From JAGVJT01 sp964513205 (lineage in GTDB: Bacteria > Pseudomonadota > Gammaproteobacteria > Legionellales > Legionellaceae): a stretch of 64,000 bases of DNA. The DNA lies in assembly GCA_964513205.1 (NCBI GenBank), contig CAZELP010000009.1, positions 1-64,000 on the forward strand. The letters run 5' to 3'. Of this stretch, positions 52,945 through 61,342 are shown piece by piece. Both the position numbers and the translations under genes were made by a program. Every line of letters begins with the position of its first letter. Within the stretch, counting starts at the first letter, position 1. Below the pieces are notes generated by a model. It did not search any database, was not told where the DNA came from, and saw nothing but the letters and a program-made list of their open reading frames with translations.

Positions 52945-54141
52945 ATGATAATAAAGCCCAAAATTCGCGGATTTATCTGCACAACAGCGCATCCCGATGG
53001 ATGTTATAAAGCGGTTGAAGAGCAAATTAAGTACATTCAATCAAAACCCAGATTTGAAGGACCTGCACGTGTTTTAATTATCGGCGCTTCAACTGGATAT
53101 GGATTAGCCAGTCGCATTACGGCAACTTTTGGTTCTGGTGCGAAAACCATCGGCGTTTTTTATGAAAAGCCAGCCGAAGGAGAGAGAACGGCTTCGGCCG
53201 GTTGGTATAATACGGCTGCGTACGAACACATTGCGCATCAGAATGGATATTATGCTAAAAGCATTAATGGTGATGCCTTTTCGCAAGAAATCAAAGAAAA
53301 AACAGCTCAATTGATTCGAGACGATCTCGAGCAGGTTGATTTGATTATTTATAGTCTTGCAACGCCGAGACGTTTGCACCCTGTTACAGGTCAGTTACAC
53401 TCATCTGTTCTGAAGCCAGTTGGGGCACCTTTTGTTGGTAAAACAGTCGATGTATTTCGTGGTGAAGTGAAAGAGGTTGCGATTGAGCCAGCAAGTCAAC
53501 AAGAAATTTCCGATACAATTGCCGTCATGGGCGGAGATGATTGGAAAATGTGGATCGAGTTTCTTCTCAAAGAAAACTTATTGGCTGATGGCATACAAAC
53601 AGTTGCGTATTCTTATATTGGCCCTGAAGTGACGTATCGCTTGTATAAAGAGGGCACAATAGGTCATGCAAAAATTGATTTAAAGCACACAGCCGATATG
53701 CTCAATGAAAAGCTCAGGTCTCTCCATGGGAAAGCCGTAATCTCTGTGGACAAAGCAGTTGTGACTCAATCGAGCGCGGCAATTCCGGTTGTCCCACTTT
53801 ACATTGCGTTGCTGTTCAAACTGATGAAAGAAAATGGCACACATGAAGGGTGTATTGAGCAGATATATCGATTGTTTCATGATCATCTGTATGCGAATAA
53901 TCCGCCGATGCGTGACGAAGAGGGATATATACGAATCGATGATCTTGAAATGCAGGAAGAAACGCAAGATAAAATTAGAGCGTTATTTGCCGAAGTGTCA
54001 ACTGAAAATATTATGCAACTATCTGATTTAAAAGGATATCAGGACGATTTTTATCGTTTGTTTGGATTTAACATCTCGGGTGTTGATTATGACTCAGACG
54101 TAAACCCAATCAGAACAATTCCTTCTATTGAATCTATTTAA
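52945..54141 (+). CDS. fabV: enoyl-[acyl-carrier-protein] reductase FabV
   Basis: 398 residues from the ATG at 52945, giving the canonical FabV beginning IIKPKIRGFICTTAHP. The NADH-binding segment is VLIIGASTGYGLASR, and the catalytic Tyr-x8-Lys is visible in YKEGTIGHAK. It catalyses the last step of fatty-acid elongation and is triclosan-insensitive compared with FabI. The TTG at 52930 used by the longest frame is unlikely. Monocistronic, with its own promoter and a hairpin after the stop. Confidence 0.96.
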   Translation: MIIKPKIRGFICTTAHPDGCYKAVEEQIKYIQSKPRFEGPARVLIIGASTGYGLASRITATFGSGAKTIGVFYEKPAEGERTASAGWYNTAAYEHIAHQNGYYAKSINGDAFSQEIKEKTAQLIRDDLEQVDLIIYSLATPRRLHPVTGQLHSSVLKPVGAPFVGKTVDVFRGEVKEVAIEPASQQEISDTIAVMGGDDWKMWIEFLLKENLLADGIQTVAYSYIGPEVTYRLYKEGTIGHAKIDLKHTADMLNEKLRSLHGKAVISVDKAVVTQSSAAIPVVPLYIALLFKLMKENGTHEGCIEQIYRLFHDHLYANNPPMRDEEGYIRIDDLEMQEETQDKIRALFAEVSTENIMQLSDLKGYQDDFYRLFGFNISGVDYDSDVNPIRTIPSIESI

Positions 54142-54152
54142 ATCTTAATCGA

Positions 54153-54176
54153 TAGGGTGTGCCTGAGCGCACCCTA
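54153..54176. terminator. hairpin between convergent fabV and the cupin-like gene
   Basis: TAGGGTGTGC and GCGCACCCTA form a ten-base stem (one G-T pair) with a four-base loop. No long T run; probably a bidirectional terminator. Confidence 0.6.
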
Positions 54177-54185
54177 GGAAGCTTA

Positions 54186-55631
54186 TTAATAAGTCGTTTT
54201 TGAACGATGATTGAGTTTGTCCCCACTGAGCACTCTGTGCATCATCAATTCCGAGTGAGAATTTTTTTGAGCCTTTGAAAAAATTGATTTGGGTTCTGAT
54301 AACACTTTTTTCAAAGGAATGGGCGACAACTCATCATCAGAAATGTGTTCAGATGATTTTTTAGGCGTATAAGAGAAGAGGCCCCAACTATTCAGCACGT
54401 GTGTGGGTACGGTTTTTTCTCTTTTGGCTAAAATTTCCTGGGATTCAGGTTTCAGGCGATCGAGGTAAGCGGTATACATTCCAGAAAAAAGATTATGTTG
54501 CGTATGATTGATGAGTTTTTCAAGAGATGTCTCATCCATTTCTTGAACAGCATTTTTTATGATGTGACTTAAGAGAACACTGTCGTCGCTGTTTTTTCTT
54601 TTGATTTCTAGAATATCATCTGCCGATCTAGATTTTAATTCTTCCGTCATGGGGTGCTCTATAAAATTTTCTTTTTGAAGTTTGAGCATGGCGATCGTTG
54701 GTAAAAGTTCTGTTTCTAGCACATTGTTGGGTGAGTGTTTACCTGAAAGTGGATCTGAAAATCGATTAAACCGATTAAACCCCGCTTGAGCAAGTGTATC
54801 TGAAAGATGGCACAGTTTTAGCGTGGTGATAGCCAGTTCGATTGCTTCGAGTAATTCAATTTCTGTGTATTTTTTTGCCTCAACATCAAGCGTTTTATTT
54901 TCGTGATCGAGGCTATGCGCCGCATCTTCATAAAAAATTGAGTTTTCATGATGTCGTTCAGATGTGTGTGCTAAAGTAATGGTCATGCCTAAATAAGCGG
55001 ATGCTTCTGTATCTACTTTGTGAGGGATTTCAATTGGATAATGAACCAAATCACCTTGTTGGTATAAATCAGTGGCGATTTCTAAGATCCCATCTTGGCT
55101 TTCGAATGTCGCTTGTCTTGAAAAACGCTCGCCAGAAACACCATCTTTTGCAGTTGGGACGAGATTATAACGATTAAAAAGAGGGGCTCCTTCTGTCTTG
55201 GTGTATTGGTGGTTTTTTAACCCTCCAAGCAAGACTCTAGATGTGAGTTGCCAGCTATGTTCATGGATATGATTCTCATCATCTCTTATTTTTCGATTGA
55301 GATTACTAATCACATATCCAGGTTCATCAGATTGTTTGACCATATTGTACGTATGCAGTCTCAAAACCCATTCTTGAGTGCCGCGACCTTTCATTAACAC
55401 AAGTTTATCGAATAAATCACTTTTTCGTGACAGCGCAAGTGTTGTTTCAAAAAAAACAGAATTTGTTTTGATTTCTTCTAGGAGAGCAATCACATCGTTT
55501 AGAGTTAGATCTTTGATATCCTCTGAAAGTGCGCTTGATAATCGGGTTTTGAGATAATGATTTTCATATTTTTTACAAATATGATCTTCTATCTCTTTAT
55601 ATTTACTTCGCACTTTAGATCTCCAATGCAT
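54186..55631 (-). CDS. hypothetical protein with cupin-like region
   Basis: 481 residues. The central part (about 85-225) looks like a cupin barrel: WVLRLHTYN, then ENHIHEHSWQLTSRVLLGG (His cluster as in cupin motif 1), and GDLVHYPIEIPHKV with a His as in motif 2, then MTITLAHTSE. The remainder is helical, ending in a disordered Ser/Lys tail. Cupins bind a metal or small ligand; the substrate is unknown. Convergent with fabV. No signal peptide. Confidence 0.62.
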   Translation of the reverse strand: MHWRSKVRSKYKEIEDHICKKYENHYLKTRLSSALSEDIKDLTLNDVIALLEEIKTNSVFFETTLALSRKSDLFDKLVLMKGRGTQEWVLRLHTYNMVKQSDEPGYVISNLNRKIRDDENHIHEHSWQLTSRVLLGGLKNHQYTKTEGAPLFNRYNLVPTAKDGVSGERFSRQATFESQDGILEIATDLYQQGDLVHYPIEIPHKVDTEASAYLGMTITLAHTSERHHENSIFYEDAAHSLDHENKTLDVEAKKYTEIELLEAIELAITTLKLCHLSDTLAQAGFNRFNRFSDPLSGKHSPNNVLETELLPTIAMLKLQKENFIEHPMTEELKSRSADDILEIKRKNSDDSVLLSHIIKNAVQEMDETSLEKLINHTQHNLFSGMYTAYLDRLKPESQEILAKREKTVPTHVLNSWGLFSYTPKKSSEHISDDELSPIPLKKVLSEPKSIFSKAQKNSHSELMMHRVLSGDKLNHRSKTTY

Positions 55632-55809
55632 TCAAAAATGAAAAAAGAGTAATTTTATCTTATTTTGTCAAATAAAAACACCACTTGTGTTTAAAGCGGA
55701 GCCTAAACAATCCATAGATATTACCCCATTCGTTTAATAAAGGGGGATTGAGAACCAGCTAGTTAGTATTTTCTGTGAAAAAGAGAATATACTGTAACCC
55801 ATGATAAAA

Positions 55810-55839
55810 TTGACTTAGATCATACAGTCTGAGTATAAT
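55810..55839 (+). promoter_or_regulatory. strong sigma-70-like promoter
   Basis: TTGACT (55810-55815) and a perfect TATAAT (55834-55839) with 18 bases between, 42 bases before the ATG at 55882. Confidence 0.75.
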
Positions 55840-55881
55840 ATGCTCTTAATGGTTAAATAAACAATAAATCGAGAGGGAAGT

Positions 55882-56781
55882 ATGTCATCCAGCCGTTTTA
55901 TAGAAACATATTTTAGTGAACTAGAAACTTCTATTCAATCATATCCTCTCCAATTTCCTGATGCACGTGATAGAGAGGGCTTAAGATTTTATTTTAGACC
56001 CTACTGCCGTAATGGCGCTCTTCCAAAAGATGTAGAAATAGAAAAAAAGGTTATTGCGAGTTTGCACCTTACTTTAACGAAAGGTACAGATGACGATATT
56101 CATAGATTAAAAACGATATTATTAAACAAAGCCAATGATGGTCTTTTGTTGGCAATTATATACCGAATGAAATATTGTAAAAGTATAGATGGGGCATATA
56201 TTGCACCAGCATTGTCTTTACTGCTACCCCGAATTATGGAAATGGAAGACTCATTGCAAGAGCAAGCCTTTGAAGGGAAAATCATTGAATCTCTTAATGT
56301 TGCGACATCTAAATACAGTTACAGAGAAGATCACGAGGTTGCACAATATCTGAACCAAGGAATATTTGGTGTTGCAAGAGTGATTTATCAATTACACGAT
56401 AAGATAAAAAATTTAAAGGAACGAAAAGAAAATGCCGCAGCTGAGGCGATGAGTACGGTACAACAGAACTTAGTCAGTTATTTAAAAGAGTATCTTACTT
56501 CTTCACCTGATGATCCAAATGCACTGAATAAGTTTTATAAGAAAAGCCAAGGCATGACCAAGCTACCCGAGTTTGATATATTGAAGCAACATCGCGGTTG
56601 GAGTCATTTTCTTGCTAATCTATTACTCGCTTTTAGCACCTTAGGCCTTTCTGTTCTCTGCTGTGCATGGTGGACTCGCGGTGAACAGTTCTTTTTTAAT
56701 AATCTATATCGTACCGATTCGATAAAATGTCTTGAAGAAATCACACAAAAAATTGATGGTATTTCCTCCAAGACTTATTGA
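55882..56781 (+). CDS. hypothetical helical protein with C-terminal membrane segment
   Basis: 299 residues, GAGAGGGA ribosome site. Mostly helical and soluble up to about 245, then one hydrophobic segment (FLANLLLAFSTLGLSVLCCA, about 248-267) and a 32-residue tail. This ending with LLAFSTLGLS is a pattern I associate with secreted proteins of Legionella relatives, but it is not a proven signal. No family recognised. A strong promoter precedes it; hairpins follow it. Confidence 0.68.
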   Translation: MSSSRFIETYFSELETSIQSYPLQFPDARDREGLRFYFRPYCRNGALPKDVEIEKKVIASLHLTLTKGTDDDIHRLKTILLNKANDGLLLAIIYRMKYCKSIDGAYIAPALSLLLPRIMEMEDSLQEQAFEGKIIESLNVATSKYSYREDHEVAQYLNQGIFGVARVIYQLHDKIKNLKERKENAAAEAMSTVQQNLVSYLKEYLTSSPDDPNALNKFYKKSQGMTKLPEFDILKQHRGWSHFLANLLLAFSTLGLSVLCCAWWTRGEQFFFNNLYRTDSIKCLEEITQKIDGISSKTY

Positions 56782-56793
56782 AATGCTCTCTGT

Positions 56794-56873
56794 GCATGAC
56801 AAGTTTTTTGTCATGCTGACACCAACATGTTGTCAAACTTCAGAAAGAGTTTTTGCGAGAGTTCCTCTTTCTG
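56794..56873 (+). terminator. two hairpins before nudC
   Basis: GCATGACAA/TTGTCATGC (56794-56802, 56808-56816) and CAGAAAGAG/CTCTTTCTG (56841-56849, 56865-56873) are perfect nine-base stems. No T runs follow, so they may end the upstream transcript or act as leader structures for nudC. Confidence 0.45.
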
Positions 56874-56910
56874 ATATGATGTTGTTTTCTTATTGGATTT
56901 CTGTCGCAAT

Positions 56911-57690
56911 ATGTCGAATTCGTCTTTTTTTAAAACTGTTATTTTTCATGACGACAATGTATTACTCAATGATAATGGAATTTTTTGGGAAAGTGATGTT
57001 TCTCTTTTTGAGGCATATCTTACAAAAAAAACGGTTTTTGAAAATATTTGCTTGCTTGAGCTTTCCACGCTTGAGTTTGATTTTGACTTTTTAAAAACTG
57101 GGCGTTTGATTTTAGTCAAAGATGCGCTGCGATTGGTTCAAGAAGCGGATCTACATTTCTTAGTGAAGTCATTCGCTCTGATAAAATGGGATCGACACTA
57201 TCAATTTTGTGGGAAATGTGGCGAAAAAACTCACCTGATTGAACACTTATCCGAGCGTCGTTGTGAACGTTGTAATACTTATTATTATCCCAGAATTTCT
57301 CCTGCCATTATTGTTTTGATTTCTCGAGGTGATGAGATTTTAATGGCCAGAAGCCACCATTTTCCATCGGGTGTTTATGCCTTATTGGCTGGATTCGTTG
57401 AGCCTGGTGAGACGTTGGAAGCAGCGGTTCATCGGGAAGTTTTTGAAGAAGTAGGGATTCACATTAAAAATTTATCTTATTGCGGCTCTCAGCCTTGGCC
57501 TTTTCCCGATTCATTGATGATTGGATTTACAGCCGAATATGACTCGGGTGAGCTTTTAGTTGATTTTAAAGAACTTGAAGATGCAGGATGGTATAAATAC
57601 AATCAATTACCAGGTCTACCTTCTTTCCGCACAAGCATTGGTTTTAAAATGATTGATGAGTTTATCCGTAAAATTGATGATAACGGGTGA
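56911..57690 (+). CDS. nudC: NADH pyrophosphatase NudC
   Basis: 259 residues from the ATG at 56911. The zinc ribbon (FCGKCG...RCERCN), the Nudix box GFVEPGETLEAAVHREVFEE and the NudC-specific SQPWPFPDS are all present. It splits NAD(H) and removes NAD caps from RNA. The TTG at 56893 in the longest frame is not favoured. Its last 29 bases overlap the convergent DUF188 gene. Confidence 0.95.
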   Translation: MSNSSFFKTVIFHDDNVLLNDNGIFWESDVSLFEAYLTKKTVFENICLLELSTLEFDFDFLKTGRLILVKDALRLVQEADLHFLVKSFALIKWDRHYQFCGKCGEKTHLIEHLSERRCERCNTYYYPRISPAIIVLISRGDEILMARSHHFPSGVYALLAGFVEPGETLEAAVHREVFEEVGIHIKNLSYCGSQPWPFPDSLMIGFTAEYDSGELLVDFKELEDAGWYKYNQLPGLPSFRTSIGFKMIDEFIRKIDDNG

Positions 57691-58120
57691 TGAGTTTGTC
57701 TAGATGATTTGAAAAACTCTGTACATCTTTCGGGTTGAGGGCTGAAGGGCCTCCAGTCATAATGCCATTGCTTCTTAAAGATTCATTTAAATTTCGAATG
57801 GATAAGCTTTGTTTGATATTTGATTCTGTATACAAAATCCCCTTTGGATTTAATGCCATGGCTTTTTTGCTGATCACTCTATCTGCTAAAATGACATCGC
57901 TTGTAATCACGAGATCATGCTCTAGAAGATGCTCTACAATGTAATGATCCGCACTATCAAACCCCATCTCAACCATGACCCTTTTAATAAAAACAGAGGG
58001 TGGTGTTGCAATCAAGTGATTTGCAACAATAAGCATTTCAACCTTACGTTTTGTTGCTGCGCGAAATAAAATTTCTTTGATCACTTTCGGACATGCGTCT
58101 CCATCAATCCAAATTTTCAC
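57662..58120 (-). CDS. YaiI/YqxD family protein (DUF188)
   Basis: 152 residues, standard for the family. The beginning KIWIDGDACPKVIKEIL and the core DLVITSDVILADRVISK are the conserved PIN-like acidic motifs, and the GIMTGGP block near the end is typical. A nuclease-like fold is assumed, but activity is not established. Ends inside the convergent nudC gene. Confidence 0.93.
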   Translation of the reverse strand: MKIWIDGDACPKVIKEILFRAATKRKVEMLIVANHLIATPPSVFIKRVMVEMGFDSADHYIVEHLLEHDLVITSDVILADRVISKKAMALNPKGILYTESNIKQSLSIRNLNESLRSNGIMTGGPSALNPKDVQSFSNHLDKLITRYHQFYG

Positions 58121-58163
58121 GTTTCCTCACGACAAATAAATTACTTTTTTAATAATAACACAA

Positions 58164-58193
58164 CTCTTTTTGTCTGTTTGAAGACAAAAAGAG
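58164..58193. repeat. perfect 12-base inverted repeat
   Basis: CTCTTTTTGTCT and its complement flank GTTTGA in the 118-base region between the DUF188 gene and the next plus-strand gene, each of which points away from it. An operator or a leader hairpin is possible. Confidence 0.4.
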
Positions 58194-58238
58194 CTTTGTT
58201 TGAGATAATAGGATTTTTTAAAAAACTGAATAATTGTT

Positions 58239-58784
58239 ATGTGTTTTGAACTTCTGCCTCTTTATGAGGCAAATCAACGGTTTATGAAAGAACCAAACGC
58301 TGAAAATCGAACGGCTTTGTTTGATATTTCTCTTAATCCAGCCGATATAAAGAAAATGGCTCTGCGCGATTATGAAAAACTTCGCAATGCACAAGGGGAA
58401 TGGGGGAAAAATGCTCAAACAGCTTGGTTCAAAGAAAAACATCCCTCGACTGAAAGAGGACGATATTTCTGGTTTATACAACTTATAGTAGAAGAAAAAC
58501 ATCCTTTTGAGTGTTTTGCTTTAGATTTAATTGCTCACAAAACAAAAACAGATAATATGCTAATTGCTTACGAAGAGTTGGTAAATTATTGGATAAAAAA
58601 TGGCCTAGAAGAAAGGAGACTTTCGTTTTTTGAAAGACGTTGCATGCCTGCCGCTTCATCAGGTAAAAGAAAATCAGATACCGATCACAATCAAAAAACA
58701 GTGAAATTTAATTTGGGGTTCGACGTTTCTCCAAAAGATAATCATGAATTGGAATTTTCGAGTTCGAGCCATGCAAGATATTGA
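58239..58784 (+). CDS. hypothetical protein coupled to the flavoprotein gene
   Basis: 181 residues, helical, no signal peptide, Lys/Glu-rich. A charged block ENRTALFDISLNPADIKKMA and the tail of Ser/His/Asn suggest a small cytosolic or secreted protein. The ATG of the YhiN-like gene falls 14 bases before its stop, so the two overlap and are coupled. Family not recognised. Confidence 0.6.
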   Translation: MCFELLPLYEANQRFMKEPNAENRTALFDISLNPADIKKMALRDYEKLRNAQGEWGKNAQTAWFKEKHPSTERGRYFWFIQLIVEEKHPFECFALDLIAHKTKTDNMLIAYEELVNYWIKNGLEERRLSFFERRCMPAASSGKRKSDTDHNQKTVKFNLGFDVSPKDNHELEFSSSSHARY

Positions 58785-59949
58785 TGTTATCATTATCGGA
58801 GCAGGCGCTGCTGGCTTGATGTGTGCCATTGAAGCCGGAAAACGTGGAAGAAATGTACTGGTTTTGGATAAAACCAATAAGCCAGGGAAAAAAATTCTCA
58901 TGTCTGGTGGCGGCCGATGTAACTTTACAAATTTAAAAACAACTCCACAGCAGTTTATTTCACATAATCCACATTTTTGTAAGTCTGCACTGAGTCGCTA
59001 TACGCCGTTAGACTTTATTGAAATGGTGGAAAAACATAAAATCCCTTATTTTGAAAAAAAATTAGGGCAATTGTTTTGCGAAGATAAATCGGCTCGAATT
59101 GTTGAAATGCTGCTAAAAGAATGTGAAGCCAATCATGTTTGTATTAAATTAAATCAGTCAATTTCTTTGATTCGTCAAGAGCAGAATGGTTTTTTGTTGG
59201 AAAGCAATCAAACTCGATATAGTTGTCGATCATTGGTTGTGGCAACAGGGGGGCTGTCTATTCCAACGTTGGGATCGAGCCCATTTGGATACCAAATTGC
59301 AGCTCAATTTGGTATTGAGATCTATCCTACTCGAGCAGGTTTGGTCCCATTGACCTTGCATCAGGAAGATAAATCTCGTTATGAATGTCTTTCTGGTGTT
59401 TCAATTGATAGCCGTGTTTCTTGCGAGCAACATGTTTTTGATGAGCATATTCTCTTTACACATCGTGGACTAAGCGGACCATCGATTTTACAAATCTCTT
59501 CTTATTGGCAACCAGGAGATGATATTTTAATTGAATTTTTGCCCGAGTTCGATCTGTATAACGCTTTGGTAAACGCACAAAAAGAACAGGGAGAAGTGCA
59601 TTGTAAAACCTTTCTGTCTCAATATTTACCCAAACGTGTTTTGGAGATATTTTGTTCTGATCGGATATTGAATAAGCCATTAAAACAACTGACACATGCC
59701 CAACTAAAAGAAATGACAAACACACTTCAATCTTGGAAAATAAAGCCCAACGGAACAGAAGGCTATCGAACCGCAGAAGTGACGTTAGGCGGTGTCGACT
59801 GTAATGCAATTTCTTCTAAAACATTTCAAGCTAATCAAGTAGAGGGTCTTTATTTTATTGGCGAAGTGCTGGATGTCACCGGTTGGCTTGGTGGATATAA
59901 TTTTCAATGGGCTTGGTCTTCTGGTTGGGCTGCAGGACAGGTGGCATGA
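58771..59949 (+). CDS. YhiN/HI0933-family flavoprotein
   Basis: 392 residues from the ATG at 58771, beginning with the FAD dinucleotide motif VIIIGAGAAGLM. Family blocks MSGGGRCNFTN, YPTRAGLVPL, HRGLSGPSILQ and the C-terminal FIGEVLDVTGWLGGYNFQWA are all present. The HI0933 family is of uncertain physiological role, possibly tRNA or ring hydroxylation-related. The longer frame (58744) adds nine residues of a region shared with the upstream gene. Confidence 0.92.
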   Translation: MQDIDVIIIGAGAAGLMCAIEAGKRGRNVLVLDKTNKPGKKILMSGGGRCNFTNLKTTPQQFISHNPHFCKSALSRYTPLDFIEMVEKHKIPYFEKKLGQLFCEDKSARIVEMLLKECEANHVCIKLNQSISLIRQEQNGFLLESNQTRYSCRSLVVATGGLSIPTLGSSPFGYQIAAQFGIEIYPTRAGLVPLTLHQEDKSRYECLSGVSIDSRVSCEQHVFDEHILFTHRGLSGPSILQISSYWQPGDDILIEFLPEFDLYNALVNAQKEQGEVHCKTFLSQYLPKRVLEIFCSDRILNKPLKQLTHAQLKEMTNTLQSWKIKPNGTEGYRTAEVTLGGVDCNAISSKTFQANQVEGLYFIGEVLDVTGWLGGYNFQWAWSSGWAAGQVA

Positions 59950-59954
59950 AGCAT

Positions 59955-59990
59955 ATAAGCACGTTATGCCATAGAACATGACGTGCTTAT
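59955..59990. terminator. hairpin between convergent genes
   Basis: ATAAGCACGT (59955-59964) and ACGTGCTTAT (59981-59990) are perfect complements with a 16-base loop between two convergent stops. Probably a bidirectional terminator. Confidence 0.6.
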
Positions 59991-59996
59991 TGAGAC

Positions 59997-61220
59997 TCAC
60001 CTCTTGTTTTTACGTGCTTTTTTGTTGATCCAGTGTTTCTTTTTTTCCAAAAGTGATTTTTGCTTGGATGGCGTCGTTGGAACAGTCTGTTGAGGCTCAA
60101 AATCATCAATAATTGTACGCGGCAGTTTTTTGTTAATGAGTTTTTCAATTGCGCATAGTTGATCTGCTTCATCGGCACTAACCAATGAAATGGCCAGACC
60201 AGAAGCACCTGCACGACCAGTTCTGCCAATTCGATGCACATAATCCTCTGCAACTTGTGGTAGATCATAGTTTATGACACAAGGCAACTGTTCAATATCG
60301 AGTCCTCGTGCGGCAATATCGGTTGCGACCAAAATGTGTATTTTTCCTGATTTGAACTCAGACAATGCTTTCGTGCGTTGCGATTGTGATTTATTTCCAT
60401 GAATAGCTGCTGCATCAATTTGCTCTTCAAATAATTGTTTAACTAGTTTATTGGCTCCATGCTTTGTCCGAGAAAAAACGAGTGCTTGGCTCCATTTGTT
60501 TTTATGAATCAAATGAGCAAGCAAAGCGGTTTTTTTATTTTTATCAACAGGATGTATGATTTGCTTGATGGTGACAACGGTCGTATTGCGAGGTGCAATA
60601 TCAATTTCAACAGGATGGTTTAGTATACCTTTCACAAGGTTTCGAATTTCTGTTGAGAATGTTGCTGAAAATAATAAGTTTTGACGTTTATGAGGGAGTA
60701 ATTTAATGATTTTCTTAAGATCATGAATAAATCCCATATCGAGCATGCGATCAGCTTCATCTAAAACAAGAGTTTCAATTTCATCAAATCGAATTGCATT
60801 TTGTTGATGCAAATCCAAGAGACGTCCTGGTGTTGCAATTAAAATTTCCACCCCAGAACGCAGTTTCATCATCTGAGGATTAATCTTTACACCACCAAAA
60901 ACCACTGCGGCACGTAATGATAATCCTTGTCCGTATGTGCAGAAACTTTCGTGTACTTGCGCGGCTAATTCGCGAGTTGGTACTAATACAAGCGCTTTCA
61001 CATGATTGCTTTTAGCACGATCACTTTTAAATAATTGTTGCAAAATTGGAAGAGCAAAACTTGCGGTTTTACCACTTCCTGTTTGAGAAGAAGCCAGTAA
61101 ATCACGACCAGATAGTATGGCTGGAATAGCTTGAGTTTGAATGGCAGAAGGTTTTTCGTATCCTGCAGTGAGTATGTTATTTACCAATGGTTCAATTAAA
61201 CCTAGTTTTGAAAAAGGCAC
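59997..61220 (-). CDS. RhlE-like DEAD-box RNA helicase
   Basis: 407 residues with all core motifs: Q-motif KPSAIQTQAIP, I ASSQTGSGKT, Ia PTRELAAQ, Ib TPGRLLD, II VLDEADRMLDMGF, III SAT, IVa-VI ATDIAARGLD and HRIGRTGRAG. A short basic tail (KKHWINKKARKNKR) may bind RNA. RhlE-type helicases act in ribosome assembly and mRNA decay. Exact paralogue unclear, so no gene symbol is given. Confidence 0.95.
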   Translation of the reverse strand: MPFSKLGLIEPLVNNILTAGYEKPSAIQTQAIPAILSGRDLLASSQTGSGKTASFALPILQQLFKSDRAKSNHVKALVLVPTRELAAQVHESFCTYGQGLSLRAAVVFGGVKINPQMMKLRSGVEILIATPGRLLDLHQQNAIRFDEIETLVLDEADRMLDMGFIHDLKKIIKLLPHKRQNLLFSATFSTEIRNLVKGILNHPVEIDIAPRNTTVVTIKQIIHPVDKNKKTALLAHLIHKNKWSQALVFSRTKHGANKLVKQLFEEQIDAAAIHGNKSQSQRTKALSEFKSGKIHILVATDIAARGLDIEQLPCVINYDLPQVAEDYVHRIGRTGRAGASGLAISLVSADEADQLCAIEKLINKKLPRTIIDDFEPQQTVPTTPSKQKSLLEKKKHWINKKARKNKR

Positions 61221-61342
61221 GCGTTCTCTCGTTGAATAGAATTGTCAATTTGGGTCGATCATTGTATCACAATTTGGGAAAATGATGTTTTATTAAAAAA
61301 TTTCCGTATTCCCTCATCAAAATAATCAATACCCAAATCAAT

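Noticed and set aside
56732..57094. A 120-residue plus-strand protein
   Set aside because: It overlaps the previous gene end and nudC in another frame, with no ribosome site and no protein-like pattern.
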